Part shown: positions 1-8,921 of the stretch, piece by piece
Layout: each line of letters begins with the position of its first letter
Numbering within the stretch: position 1 is the first letter of the stretch
NCBI RefSeq assembly: GCF_009664975.1
Contig: NZ_WJXB01000004.1
Coordinates: forward strand, 186,001-250,000
Direction: 5' to 3'
Length of the DNA stretch: 64,000 nt
Source of the DNA: Paenibacillus monticola
Lineage (GTDB): Bacteria > Bacillota > Bacilli > Paenibacillales > Paenibacillaceae
Position numbers and translations under genes: made by a program
Notes under the pieces: generated by a model
Told to the model about the DNA's origin: nothing
Seen by the model: only the letters and a program-made list of their open reading frames with translations
The model's database searches: none

Positions 1-455
1 ACCTCCGGCCAATGGACGAAAGGCGTCAGATAGAAACGTAAGGTCCGGGTGCCAAGGGATAATTCATCCCCTTCGTTTACAATATAATAATTCTCCGGTT
101 TGCTGAAGGTATAGAACTGTTCCATAAACTGAAACGTTTTTTTGTTGCCGACAATCTTCAGATCCGGATAACGTTTCAGTAGTTCTTCAATATTGGCGCA
201 ATGATCCGGCTCCATATGATTGACCACCAAATAATCCAAGGCTCTTCCCTGCAGGACATGTTCAACATTCTCTAGGAATTGGGCGGTGATGGCGGAATCA
301 ACGGTATCCATCAGTGCGGTTTGCTCGTCTAAGATTAAATACGAATTATACGCGATGCCCTTTGGTAGTGGAAACATATTCTCGAACCGTTCCAGCCGCT
401 TGTCGCTACCCCCAACCCACACAATTGCGGGTGCTATCTCTTGTACACAGTACAT
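1..455 (-). CDS. Flavodiiron / A-type flavoprotein, N-terminal part (partial)
   Basis: Reading the reverse strand from an ATG at 455 gives 151 codons open to the window edge, so only the N-terminal metallo-beta-lactamase-like part is present. The signature HMEPDH (pattern H-x-E-x-D-H), which in flavodiiron proteins supplies diiron ligands, is visible, preceded by the segment ALMDTVDS typical of the family. A GGAGGG ribosome binding site lies about 8 bases upstream of the ATG. Flavodiiron proteins reduce O2 or NO to water or N2O in the cytoplasm, using an FMN domain that would lie beyond the edge. Which substrate is used cannot be told from this part. The alternative is a plain MBL-fold protein, which the full HxExDH context makes less likely. 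Confidence 0.8.
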   Translation of the reverse strand, partial: MYCVQEIAPAIVWVGGSDKRLERFENMFPLPKGIAYNSYLILDEQTALMDTVDSAITAQFLENVEHVLQGRALDYLVVNHMEPDHCANIEELLKRYPDLKIVGNKKTFQFMEQFYTFSKPENYYIVNEGDELSLGTRTLRFYLTPFVHWPE

Positions 456-868
456 CGGTATTCCCTCCATGGTAATAATTTTTTTCAACAATATATCAGC
501 ATATGATGGCAAAGAAATTGACATAAATCATAAGGACTTACGATCTGAGAGCGTAGAATCAATACCCACGTAAGGTAATATTACATTAACTTAGTCATTA
601 CAAGGAGGATATGAGAAGATTACGTATCATTCTGCTGTTTTAGGGTCTTATTGAACCTGAACGTACAGGTTTTCTAAACATATTTGACAATCTGATGAAG
701 TGGTAATATATGTTTATAAAATTGAGGGGAATAGGCAACAGATCATATGTAACAGTATGCTAACGGTACCTGCAAAAAGATTTTGACAAATACAACAGGT
801 ACCGTTATAATAAAAACCAACAGGTACGGTAAGGAAAATTAGATAGCCCAATTTAAGGAGGATTCATT
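456..868. promoter_or_regulatory. Gene-free divergent region between flavodiiron gene and marR
   Basis: About 410 bp without a convincing gene. It holds an inverted repeat at 654-671 (AACCTG, six bases, CAGGTT), a TTGACA at 684-689 of uncertain use, and the marR promoter and operator array described separately. A Shine-Dalgarno-like AAGGAGG at 602-608 sits only two bases before a 10-codon frame (611-643), too close to be a persuasive leader peptide. Confidence 0.5.
762..830 (+). promoter_or_regulatory. marR-MATE promoter with three GGTAC-type operator repeats
   Basis: A near-perfect sigma-A promoter is visible: TTGACA at 783-788, 17-bp spacer, TATAAT at 806-811. Three copies of one motif surround it: AACGGTACCTG at 762-772, its exact reverse complement CAGGTACCGTT at 796-806 in the spacer and touching the -10, and CAGGTACGGT at 821-830 (one mismatch) at or just after the start site. 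Operators at these places would block RNA polymerase, so autorepression by the MarR protein encoded next is the natural inference. Confidence 0.75.
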
Positions 869-1555
869 ATGAATATGAATACTGAATTGTACGAAAAACT
901 CGCGAAACTGCAATGGCTGTTACAGAGGCAACACTTGAAAGCCCACGCAGCTGTTGGCCCTATGGCCGACACTTCACGCGGGCAAGGCAGGTTACTGGCG
1001 TTTCTCCGGATGAAAGACGGGATCAGCACAAAAGATTTATCCTATATGCTCGATATCCGTGTATCATCCCTTAATGAATTGCTTGCGAAGTTGGAGAAAG
1101 CCGAATACATTACCCGTAAACCTTCAGAGACAGACAAACGCATCATGCTGATTTACCTGACGCAAAAAGGACGAGACGAAGAGGGACAAGAGATAGACAG
1201 CGGCAACATATTTTCCCGCCTATCGTCAGAAGAGCAGGCTACTTTCGGGGAGTACCTAGTCCGCGTCATTACGACTTTAGAGGAAGAACTTGGAACGGAT
1301 GCAGATCGTGACGTAATGGCTCTCTGGATGGAGGCCGCAAAGGAACGTATAGGTACAGAGGAATTTGAAAAACTAATGTCCATGCGCGGAAAAATGAACG
1401 GAATGTGGGGAAATTTGGGGGACGAGCGCTTTAGCGGTAGGTTCCCTGGATTTGGTGGGGAAGGTCACGGCAGAGGCATGCACGGATTTGGCTGGCCTTC
1501 CAGAGATGAAAGAAATTCGTCACCGGACAACTCACAGAACCCGGAAGATAAGTAA
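869..1555 (+). CDS. MarR-family transcriptional regulator
   Basis: A 228-residue protein beginning at ATG 869 with AAGGAGGA at 855-862. The winged-helix region spans about residues 30-130 (helices around KDLSYMLDIRVSSLNELLAKLE, with the wing near ETDKRIMLIYLTQKG), the usual MarR layout. It is longer than the usual 140-160 residues: after about residue 135 there is an extra helical part and then a Gly/His/Phe-rich tail (GEGHGRGMHGFGWP) of unknown role, perhaps metal or ligand responsive. It precedes a MATE efflux gene on the same strand, and the promoter carries a repeat array, so it probably represses itself and the pump. Family call is firm; the effector is unknown. Confidence 0.85.
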   Translation: MNMNTELYEKLAKLQWLLQRQHLKAHAAVGPMADTSRGQGRLLAFLRMKDGISTKDLSYMLDIRVSSLNELLAKLEKAEYITRKPSETDKRIMLIYLTQKGRDEEGQEIDSGNIFSRLSSEEQATFGEYLVRVITTLEEELGTDADRDVMALWMEAAKERIGTEEFEKLMSMRGKMNGMWGNLGDERFSGRFPGFGGEGHGRGMHGFGWPSRDERNSSPDNSQNPEDK

Positions 1556-1583
1556 AGTAGAACATTTTTAACAAGCAGCATTG

Positions 1584-1706
1584 GCGCTGCCTTTCCAAAA
1601 GAGATAGATGAGTGGCAGAGGCAGCGCAATGACGTTTTTCCTTGGAACGACCAAATCATCCAAAGCTCGCAAACTAAACCCGCAATGTCCTCGTTACGGG
1701 TTAGTT
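1584..1706 (+). promoter_or_regulatory. Two hairpin candidates between marR and MATE gene
   Basis: The 240-bp gap contains GCGCTGCCT (1584-1592) pairing exactly with AGGCAGCGC (1619-1627), and a second stem at about 1672-1706 (ACTAAACCCG with CGGGTTAGT, one bulge). Neither is followed by a good T-run. They may be attenuators or mRNA-processing structures; this is inference. Confidence 0.3.
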
Positions 1707-1795
1707 TGTGCTGCGGCGAGAGATCGATATTCAGTTAATAGTTAGAATTCTAAGTAATTTGAAGACAAAAATAATTGAAGAAAGTGGTGACCCGC

Positions 1796-3148
1796 ATGAA
1801 TGCAGAAAACCTTCATTACTTTGAAAAGGCGCCGGTCGCAAAAGCCGTAGCTCACTTCGCTCTACCGATGATGCTAGGCATGTCAATGAGTGTCATATAT
1901 TCCATTTTGAATGCCTATTTCCTTGGTACACTGGGCAATACTGCCATGTTAACTGCACTCGCATTAACCTTACCATTATTCGCGGCCATTATGGCGTTAG
2001 GCAACTTGATTGGCATTGGTAGCGGTACATTCATTTCCCGTTTGCTGGGAGAGAAAAGAGTTGATGATGTAAAGCATGTGTCTTCATTCGCCTTTTATAG
2101 TAGTTTAGTTCTCGGTCTTATCTTGATGGCTGTCGGCCTCCCATTGATCGATCCAATCGTTCATGGCCTGGGAGCGACGAATGACTCCTTCGGATTCACA
2201 AAGGACTATGTCACGATTATGATTATGGGTTCACCCTTCATCGTATTATTCTTCACATTGGAGAATATCGTGCGCGCGGAGGGTGCAGCAATGACGTCGA
2301 TGATCGGTATGATTCTCAGTGTTGTCGTAAATATTATTCTCGATGCGCTAGTGATCTTCGTCTTCCATTGGGGCGTGATCGGCGTTGCGTCGGCTACGGT
2401 CATTTCTAACATGGTTGCGAGTGCATTCTACGCCTTCCATATAGGATATAAGAGCCAATTCTTAACCGTCTCCATCAAATGGTTCAAGGCTAGCAAGGAA
2501 ATTCTCAGCAATGTAGTCAAAATCGGAGTTCCCGTCTTTGTTATGAGTATCTTCTTGGGTGCAATGTCGCTCATCTTTAACCGTTTTCTGGTCGAATATG
2601 GGGAGCAGGCCATAGCGGCCTTCGGAATTTCATCACGTTTATTGCAATTTCCTGAGGTTATTCTAATGGGCTTAAGCGAGGGAGTCGTACCGTTGATTGC
2701 CTTCTCTTTTACAGCGAACAAATTACGCACGAAGCATACCATTGCTTTTACGATCAAAGCGATTGTGGCCCTAGCAGTCGTGTTCGGCGTTATCGTCTAT
2801 CTGATTTCCGACCACTTAATTGGTTTATTTACGAATGACCCGCTATTAATTGACATGGGCAGCTACATTCTACATGTGACCTTCTTATCCTTATTTATTA
2901 CAGGAATGACCGCGTTGTTTACGGGGATCTTTCAAGCAACAGCGCAAGGAACCGCCGCGTTTATTATGTCAATTATTCAAGGGATTACTCTGATTCCTGT
3001 GTTGTATATCGCCAATCGAATGAACGGCTTCCACGGGGTAGTCTGGTCACTCGTCATTTCGGATGCCGTCGCGTTCCTTGTTGGTGCTACTATGCTGTAT
3101 GTTCTGCGGAACAAATTGCAGCCTGATTTGGAAAATTTAGTACAGTAG
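1796..3148 (+). CDS. MATE-family multidrug/cation antiporter
   Basis: A 450-residue polytopic membrane protein with about 12 hydrophobic segments. It begins with the MATE-like sequence around FALPMMLGMSMSVIYSILNA and continues with GIGSGTFISRLLGE, as in NorM/MepA-type transporters, which export cationic drugs using a Na+ or H+ gradient. I chose ATG 1796, preceded by a GTGGTGA element 5 bases upstream; a TTG at 1775 would add seven residues (KKVVTR) but has no ribosome binding site. The length matches the family. It follows the MarR gene by 240 bp and ends before a terminator shared with the converging XRE gene. Substrate unknown. Confidence 0.9.
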   Translation: MNAENLHYFEKAPVAKAVAHFALPMMLGMSMSVIYSILNAYFLGTLGNTAMLTALALTLPLFAAIMALGNLIGIGSGTFISRLLGEKRVDDVKHVSSFAFYSSLVLGLILMAVGLPLIDPIVHGLGATNDSFGFTKDYVTIMIMGSPFIVLFFTLENIVRAEGAAMTSMIGMILSVVVNIILDALVIFVFHWGVIGVASATVISNMVASAFYAFHIGYKSQFLTVSIKWFKASKEILSNVVKIGVPVFVMSIFLGAMSLIFNRFLVEYGEQAIAAFGISSRLLQFPEVILMGLSEGVVPLIAFSFTANKLRTKHTIAFTIKAIVALAVVFGVIVYLISDHLIGLFTNDPLLIDMGSYILHVTFLSLFITGMTALFTGIFQATAQGTAAFIMSIIQGITLIPVLYIANRMNGFHGVVWSLVISDAVAFLVGATMLYVLRNKLQPDLENLVQ

Positions 3149-3165
3149 AAAAAATATAACATGCA

Positions 3166-3200
3166 AAAGCCCTAACCAATTTCGGTCAGGGCTTTATCCT
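3166..3200. terminator. Bidirectional terminator between MATE and XRE genes
   Basis: AAAGCCCTAACC at 3166-3177 pairs with GGTCAGGGCTTT at 3184-3195 around a short loop, with T-rich flanks on both strands. It serves both converging genes. Confidence 0.8.
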
Positions 3201-3211
3201 TTTGAAGTTAC

Positions 3212-3556
3212 TTATTCGAATGATCTCCGTACCTCTTTGTTAATCCGTTTCAATGAATTAATCTGTTCCACAGTCAACTCACTAATGGTGGCCGCATATT
3301 CATCAATGGCTTTTCGTTGGGCAACCTCATTTTCATCCAGGATATTCTGAGTATAGAATAGTTCTGACGGCTGGATTCTTAGTGCGATAATAATCTTCTG
3401 CAGTGTATCTATAGAAAAGTTCCGTTCCCCTCGTTCCAATGATCCAACATAGGCATCATCCAAGTTCGAAAGCTCCGCTAGTTGTTGTTGGGTTAATCCC
3501 TTTGCCTTACGTATGGCTCGAATTCTGTCTCCAACCGAATTTCTTAAATCCATCAT
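3212..3556 (-). CDS. XRE-family helix-turn-helix regulator
   Basis: A 114-residue protein starting at ATG 3556 with AGGAGAGGTG six bases upstream; a GTG at 3565 overlaps that site and is unlikely to be the start. The HTH_3 domain covers about residues 5-62: IRAIRKAKGLTQQQLAELS, then YVGSLERGERNFSIDTL and the trailing helix IALRIQPSELF, a textbook Cro/CI fold. The C-terminal 45 residues are helical and may dimerise. It is divergent from the 269-residue helical-repeat gene at 3752, with about 195 bp between them, so the two may be a regulator/partner pair. Target genes are not known. Confidence 0.88.
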   Translation of the reverse strand: MMDLRNSVGDRIRAIRKAKGLTQQQLAELSNLDDAYVGSLERGERNFSIDTLQKIIIALRIQPSELFYTQNILDENEVAQRKAIDEYAATISELTVEQINSLKRINKEVRRSFE

Positions 3557-3751
3557 GCTAGTCACCTCTCCTAAAGGTTAGGAGAGTATGGGTACAAATG
3601 GCAGGGTCATAGAGACGGTAAAATATATTAATAGTACTGCGTATAAGTAGTATGTTAAGCTCATTGTACTCCTTCTCTAGTGGAAGTAAAGCAAAAGGAA
3701 CATATTGGAGGGTTATAGAGTCAGGCTTGACGATAAAGGAGGAATCAGCTC

Positions 3752-4561
3752 TTGCGTAGTTCCATTCTAAAGTCACTGAAGCCGGATATCATGGTTGAAA
3801 TGTTGGAAAATGCTTTTTTATCAGAGAACTGGGACAGGATACTGAATACTTCGGACATTCTATTCAGCTATGCACAATGCATCTATGAAGAGCGTCAGGA
3901 TCTCAAGTCAAAGGGCTTGCCTTTATCTCTTGGCGTAGTGATGCCACATTCGCTTGTTTATTATTTCGGGTTCAGCCATCTTATGCGCGGAATTGCTCAT
4001 CAGAAGCAGGGTCACTATAATCAAGCAAGAGAATGCATGAGTAAATATGCCGATCTGGGCTGGTTGGATGGTTTAGATGAGGAAGGTCTGCAACTGGTTG
4101 AGGAATTCCGGTTCCTAGCGAAGACTAATTTATATACATTGGATATTTTGGTGGGCAAGACAGATCAGTTAGAGGAATATGTGGTCTTTCTGCAAGATTA
4201 TCCGGAAGAATTGTTGCCGGGTCTGGATTCGATATTACAAGCGGTGTTTCGTCATGTTATGAATGTCTATGAGCTTCTGCGTACGTTCGCACAACAGTTT
4301 ACCGAGTTTGGAGAGTCCAGGGAAGAGGCTAATCCCTCTTACTATTACAACTATTGTTATTACTTGGCTGTATATCATAAACGGGCCGGGCGACACTCAG
4401 AGGCACTGGAATGCATTCTGCAGTGTATTATATTAGCCCATAAGTCGCACAATGACGGGGATTTCAGAAACTGTATGGCCTTGTTCGAATCCTTGCGAGA
4501 TAGGGCTACAGAGGAGCAGATCAGGCAATATCAAGAAGTGCTGACAGCAGTCTTGGAATAA
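3752..4561 (+). CDS. Helical-repeat (TPR-like) protein, unknown function
   Basis: A 269-residue protein starting at TTG 3752, with AAGGAGGA at 3735-3742. The sequence is all-helical with TPR-like pairs, for example FSHLMRGIAHQKQGHYNQA and YYLAVYHKRAGRHSEALECI. Such repeats are found in the C-terminal halves of RRNPP-type regulators (Rap, PlcR, NprR) and in stand-alone relatives, but no DNA-binding domain is present in this protein. The divergent XRE gene could supply one. No signal peptide or membrane segment is seen, so it is cytoplasmic. Calling it a peptide receptor would be inference; the repeat architecture is what is visible. Confidence 0.6.
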   Translation: MRSSILKSLKPDIMVEMLENAFLSENWDRILNTSDILFSYAQCIYEERQDLKSKGLPLSLGVVMPHSLVYYFGFSHLMRGIAHQKQGHYNQARECMSKYADLGWLDGLDEEGLQLVEEFRFLAKTNLYTLDILVGKTDQLEEYVVFLQDYPEELLPGLDSILQAVFRHVMNVYELLRTFAQQFTEFGESREEANPSYYYNYCYYLAVYHKRAGRHSEALECILQCIILAHKSHNDGDFRNCMALFESLRDRATEEQIRQYQEVLTAVLE

Positions 4562-4580
4562 GAAGATGACGGTGTAATTA

Positions 4581-4605
4581 GGGCCCAGATTTCGTGGGCT
4601 CTTTT
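4581..4605 (+). terminator. Terminator after helical-repeat gene
   Basis: GGGCCCA pairs with TGGGCTC (one G-T pair) around an eight-base loop, followed by TTTTT. Confidence 0.75.
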
Positions 4606-4694
4606 TGCTGTCGAAGTTTGTCATTTTCCCGTCATTGCCTTGAGATATAGTTATATTAATTCTTAATAATGATAATCTAAGGGAATGAGGAATA

Positions 4695-6914
4695 ATGATG
4701 AAAAAAACTTCCGTATGGAAACTTTTGTTAATTTCGGCTTTGGTTTTAGTTGTATTAAGCGGGTGTGTTATAAATACAAATTCAGTGAACATTATCTATT
4801 CAAGTGATAAGCCAGGCAGTTCAGAGCATGTGTTCTTAAGATATTCAGATGGAAAGGTGGTTCAGGCACCTGATGATGAAGGAGCTAGTACCGTAACTGT
4901 CGAGACTTACTCCGATAAGACTATTGTAGGCGGGTATGTTAGCGATAATCATGTAAGCTGGGTTCCTGATTATGAGTATGGCTACTCTACAGACGTAACA
5001 TTATCCAATTTTCAGTCAAACAAACCAGCATATGCTGTAGACCATGTTGCGCTGGCTAAAGAACCGGAACTGGATATCAATCATCTAGGGTTTGTAAATG
5101 TAACACTTGCTGTTTATGGTACAGATGGTAAACTTGTGAGCGGCCGAACAGAGATGTTCGCGCATGCAAGTGATCCCAATGTAATATTTCACAGTATGGA
5201 TAGTGGAGTAGCTACAGCAAATGAGGGTTACTCCTCGTATACAGTTGGCGGACAGGTTACCTTTCTGATCCAAGGGAGCACTAAGAATATCCAGACAGCG
5301 ATATCCTTGTATTCGGGTTCACATTTAATCACAGATAATTTTTTGAAGAAGGTAACTGGCATTGAAGTAAGTAGTTCCGGTGATGTGGATAGCCTACTAG
5401 TAGGCGATTCATTGGTTATGAGTGCTGGAATATTGCCGATAGATACTGCTTACCGGGCAGTTACTTGGTCAGTTCTTGATGGAACAGGAACAGCTACGAT
5501 AGATGCTGATGGTTTGTTAACAGGTATTTCAGCGGGCACAGTCACTGTCAAGGCTACGGCTACAGATGGTTCTGCTGTTTATGGAACAAAGGAGATAGAA
5601 GTTAAACCCTTCATACCAGTGGCTACCCTTTCATTAACTGCTGAGGGCGGAGTTTCCACAGTAGTAACAGGTGCTCTACTAGATATGAGTGCAGTAGTAG
5701 CGCCTGCCAACGCTACAAACCAAGTAGTCACTTGGTCGGTGTTGAACGGAACAGGTTCTGCCACCATTAACGAAACCAGCGGTGAACTTACTGCCGGCAA
5801 TCCCGGTACAATAACGGTACAAGCTACAGCTACCGATGGAAGTGGAATTATCGGCAGTACACAGTTATTTATAACTGTTGCTCCTACACCTACTCCAATT
5901 CTAGTCTCTGCGATTACAATAAACGGAGATTCTTCGGTGCTTCTGGGCCAATCGTTACAGCTGGCTAAGAGCATTGCTCCCGTAGAGGCCGCTAATCAAA
6001 CGGTTGTGTGGTCTGTTGAGAATGGTACAGGCGCAGCCAGTGTGGATGCAAACGGTACACTGACAGGGAATTCAGTAGGCACGGTAACCGTGAAGGCAAC
6101 GGCAACGGATGGTTCTGCGGTCTATGGAACAAAAGCAGTTCAAATAGTAGCGGTAAGCGGAGGTGGCATCATCAGCGGGCCAACGACACCAACAGTAACA
6201 CCAACAGTAACACCAACGCCGACAGCAATACCAACACCAACGCCAACATCTGTGGCACAGCCAGTAGTGAAATTTGATGACAAAGTAGTTAGCATTGAGA
6301 ATCTGCTTACTAGCCTCAACAAGAAAATAGAGGAAGCTAAAGCTCATCCAATTACAATGCAGTTCGCAGATACCCCTGCACACTGGGCGAATGCGACTGT
6401 CGGTATTTTTGTTAAATTAGGTGTGGTTAACGGGTATAAGGACGGTACCTTCCATCCCGATGCAAGTATCACTCGCGCAGAGTTTGCCACAATCCTTGCC
6501 AAAGTCTTGGATCTTTCAAGTACGGTTACTGGAAGTGCATTAAGTGATATTTCTGGTCATTGGGCTGAAGCTTCTATTCGTACTTTGAAAGATAAGGGAA
6601 TTATCTCAGGGTACCCGAATGGTACCTTTAAACCCAATGATGAAATTAGTCGTGCCGAGATTATCGCTATGATTTCCAAGATTATTAATCTTAATAGTGT
6701 GAATGCTACCGCATCCTCTAGTTTCTCTGATGTTGAGGGTACATGGAACAAGGATCAAATTCAGAAAGCGGCAGCTGCTGGAATTATAAGCGGTGATGGA
6801 TCAGGAGAATTTCTGCCTAATAAGCAGGCTTCACGTGCCGAAGCGTTAACGATTGTGTTGCATCTTCTGCAGACCAATCCAGAGCTTAGTGCTCTTCTGG
6901 AATCCATTAAATAA
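4695..6914 (+). CDS. SLH-domain lipoprotein with three Big_2 (Ig-like) repeats
   Basis: A 739-residue surface protein. Residues 1-24 form a lipoprotein signal ending in the lipobox LSGC, with Cys24 as the predicted lipidated residue. About residues 25-215 are unassigned. Three bacterial Ig-like (Big_2) repeats follow at about 220-302, 308-397 and 404-485, each with a VTWSV...GTGTATID core and a GTVTVKATATDGS end. A Thr/Pro linker (repeated TPT) spans about 490-516. Three SLH modules cover about 554-735 (FADTPAHWA, ISGHWAE, and a more diverged third). SLH modules bind pyruvylated cell-wall polymer. A lipid anchor plus SLH modules in one protein is unusual. The gene stands alone, with a terminator after it. 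Confidence 0.88.
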   Translation: MMKKTSVWKLLLISALVLVVLSGCVINTNSVNIIYSSDKPGSSEHVFLRYSDGKVVQAPDDEGASTVTVETYSDKTIVGGYVSDNHVSWVPDYEYGYSTDVTLSNFQSNKPAYAVDHVALAKEPELDINHLGFVNVTLAVYGTDGKLVSGRTEMFAHASDPNVIFHSMDSGVATANEGYSSYTVGGQVTFLIQGSTKNIQTAISLYSGSHLITDNFLKKVTGIEVSSSGDVDSLLVGDSLVMSAGILPIDTAYRAVTWSVLDGTGTATIDADGLLTGISAGTVTVKATATDGSAVYGTKEIEVKPFIPVATLSLTAEGGVSTVVTGALLDMSAVVAPANATNQVVTWSVLNGTGSATINETSGELTAGNPGTITVQATATDGSGIIGSTQLFITVAPTPTPILVSAITINGDSSVLLGQSLQLAKSIAPVEAANQTVVWSVENGTGAASVDANGTLTGNSVGTVTVKATATDGSAVYGTKAVQIVAVSGGGIISGPTTPTVTPTVTPTPTAIPTPTPTSVAQPVVKFDDKVVSIENLLTSLNKKIEEAKAHPITMQFADTPAHWANATVGIFVKLGVVNGYKDGTFHPDASITRAEFATILAKVLDLSSTVTGSALSDISGHWAEASIRTLKDKGIISGYPNGTFKPNDEISRAEIIAMISKIINLNSVNATASSSFSDVEGTWNKDQIQKAAAAGIISGDGSGEFLPNKQASRAEALTIVLHLLQTNPELSALLESIK

Positions 6915-6937
6915 TTAATAGTTCTGCAATTTGCTGA

Positions 6938-6982
6938 AAGCTCGCCCCACCCTTGTTAAGAGGCTGGAGCGGGCTTTTTTTT
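6938..6982 (+). terminator. Terminator after SLH lipoprotein gene
   Basis: AAGCTCGCCCCA pairs imperfectly with TGGAGCGGGCTT, followed by a run of eight T. Confidence 0.75.
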
Positions 6983-7082
6983 GAAAATATGGTCAAGTAG
7001 AAGCACTCTAATATTAAATTGAAATTATCCCTATAGGAACGTATGTTTTTTAAAGGGTTTCTGATAAAATAGGAGGCACAGA

Positions 7083-8921
7083 ATGAACGAATATTTCCTA
7101 AATAGGGGTCAACCATCTATGAACTATAATCTGTATTTATCGGCACTACTGATGGCTGCTACCTGTTGTTCTCTGATGTTGGTCTATCTATGTTGGAAAA
7201 GAAGAAATCTACCGATAGCCATAAGCTATGGCTTAGGGTTGTTAACCGGCTCTTTTTACACTTTTGGCTATGCCTTTGAAATTACTAGTACTACCTTGGA
7301 GCAAATACGTTTCTGGCTGCGCATTGAATATATCGGTATTCCCTTCGGTACGGTGCTGTGGTTTATTATGGTTCTGCAATATACGGGGCGGCAATCATGG
7401 GTGCGTACCAAGTACGTTGCCCTTCTGATGGTTGTTCCCATGCTAACCTTTATTGCTCATAACACAAATGACTGGCATCACTTGTTCTACAAGAGTATGA
7501 CGATCAATACTTCAGAGGGATTCCCATTGGTCACCTTGGTTAAAGGTCCCTTATATGAACTTCATGTTATGTATTCCTATAGCTTCTTTATTGTAGGAAT
7601 GGTTTTTTTGATTCAGATGTTCCGCAAAGCGGCCCCCCGTATGAAGAAACAAGTAGCTCTTATGATCATAGGATCTTGGGGACCCTTTGGTTTTACGCTT
7701 GTTTACTTAAGTGGATTGATTTATATGCCCCTCGATTTATCTCCATTCGGGTTCTTGTTCTCTGGTGTTTTTTTTATGTGGGGGATTTATCAATTTAATA
7801 TGCTGAGGTTAGCCCCCTTAGCTTTACAAAATGTGTTTGAGTCGATGAGAGATGCAGTCATTGTATTTGATCTGGATAACAGACTAATCAGCTTCAACAA
7901 AGCGGCCAACTGGGTGGTTGGAGGTTTGCATAAAAAAATGCTTGGACAGCCGGCTGCTCAAGTCTTACTCCATTATCCACTATTGCTGGAAATCGTCATG
8001 AAAGATCCTTCTTCGGTGAGTAGGGTCCAAATCACAGGTCTGCCGGATGGACAATTTTATAATATCCATATGTCATATGTGAGTGGCAACAACCCCAATC
8101 CGGTTGGCAAATTACTTTTGTTAAGCGATGTAACGGAAACAGTGCGTGTAGAGGAAAGACTCCATGATAATGCCAGACAATTGAGTGAATTGAATACGTT
8201 CAAGGACAGGATGTTTAGTGTAGTTGCCCATGATATTCGTGATCCCATAGCGGTACTTGTCAATCTGATGGAATTGCTTGAGGAGGAAATTCAGGCCTCA
8301 GGGGAGGACCATGAGGAGATTGTCCGCGAGATGGGGCAGCAGATTCAGAATACATTTTCCTTAGTAGAAGGCTTGCTGGATTGGTTTCGGAGTCAAACAG
8401 GGGGGATGATCTTTAATCCGGTGGAACGGGATCTGGCCCATACGGTTCAAACCAATTTGAGTCTAGTGCGTCTCCGTGGTGAGAAAAAGAATATCAACAT
8501 CCTATCCGAAATACCTAACGGTACCTATGTTTATGCCGATAAAGAAATGCTTGAGTTGATTATCCGCAATCTACTGTCCAATGCTATTAAATTTACAGAC
8601 TACGGTGGAACCATTCGCTTAAAGGCAGTGCAGAAAGATCATCAAATGGTTATCTCTGTAAGCGATACAGGCGAAGGAATACCTTCAGAACAGGCTCATT
8701 CTTTGCTGCAGGATGATTATCCGGTTTCTTCGGTAGGAACAGCGGGAGAGCGGGGCATCGGGTTGGGACTTATCTTATGTAGGGAATTTGTACACTTAAA
8801 TGGGGGAGAGATTTGGTTTGACAGTATACCAGCACATGGCAGCACTTTTTATTTCTCTATTCCTACTGCCACTGAAGCTTCAACCAGACGATCAGGCAGC
8901 ATGGAAGGTGAAGTGAGATGA
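7083..8921 (+). CDS. Sensor histidine kinase with N-terminal 7TM region
   Basis: A 612-residue kinase starting at ATG 7083, seven bases after AGGAGG. Residues about 13-235 contain seven hydrophobic segments of the His_kinase N-terminal 7TM type (including the pattern FWLRIEYIGIPFGTVLWFI). A PAS-like segment follows at about 250-355 (DAVIVFDLDNRLISFNKAA). The dimerisation/phosphoacceptor helix has VVAHDIRDP with His383, and a HATPase_c domain ends the protein (N box IRNLLSNAIKFT, G1 DTGEGI, G2 GIGLGL). The stop overlaps the start of the next gene by four bases (ATGA), so the response regulator is its translationally coupled partner. The 7TM region probably senses a membrane-soluble or extracellular signal, not identified. 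Confidence 0.92.
   Translation: MNEYFLNRGQPSMNYNLYLSALLMAATCCSLMLVYLCWKRRNLPIAISYGLGLLTGSFYTFGYAFEITSTTLEQIRFWLRIEYIGIPFGTVLWFIMVLQYTGRQSWVRTKYVALLMVVPMLTFIAHNTNDWHHLFYKSMTINTSEGFPLVTLVKGPLYELHVMYSYSFFIVGMVFLIQMFRKAAPRMKKQVALMIIGSWGPFGFTLVYLSGLIYMPLDLSPFGFLFSGVFFMWGIYQFNMLRLAPLALQNVFESMRDAVIVFDLDNRLISFNKAANWVVGGLHKKMLGQPAAQVLLHYPLLLEIVMKDPSSVSRVQITGLPDGQFYNIHMSYVSGNNPNPVGKLLLLSDVTETVRVEERLHDNARQLSELNTFKDRMFSVVAHDIRDPIAVLVNLMELLEEEIQASGEDHEEIVREMGQQIQNTFSLVEGLLDWFRSQTGGMIFNPVERDLAHTVQTNLSLVRLRGEKKNINILSEIPNGTYVYADKEMLELIIRNLLSNAIKFTDYGGTIRLKAVQKDHQMVISVSDTGEGIPSEQAHSLLQDDYPVSSVGTAGERGIGLGLILCREFVHLNGGEIWFDSIPAHGSTFYFSIPTATEASTRRSGSMEGEVR

Noticed and set aside
286..573. Forward open frame of 95 codons
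   Set aside because: It lies mostly antisense to the flavodiiron gene and has no family features or ribosome binding site.
611..643. Ten-codon leader peptide after AAGGAGG
   Set aside because: Only two bases separate the site from the ATG; no promoter logic links it to marR.
3558..3776. Reverse frame of 72 codons between XRE and helical-repeat genes
   Set aside because: Covers the divergent promoter region and lacks a ribosome binding site.
4433..4792. Reverse frame of 119 codons
   Set aside because: Shadow spanning a terminator and the ends of two forward genes.
6072..6383. Reverse Cys/Trp/Arg-rich frame
   Set aside because: Artefact of the Thr/Pro codon repeats of the SLH lipoprotein read on the other strand.
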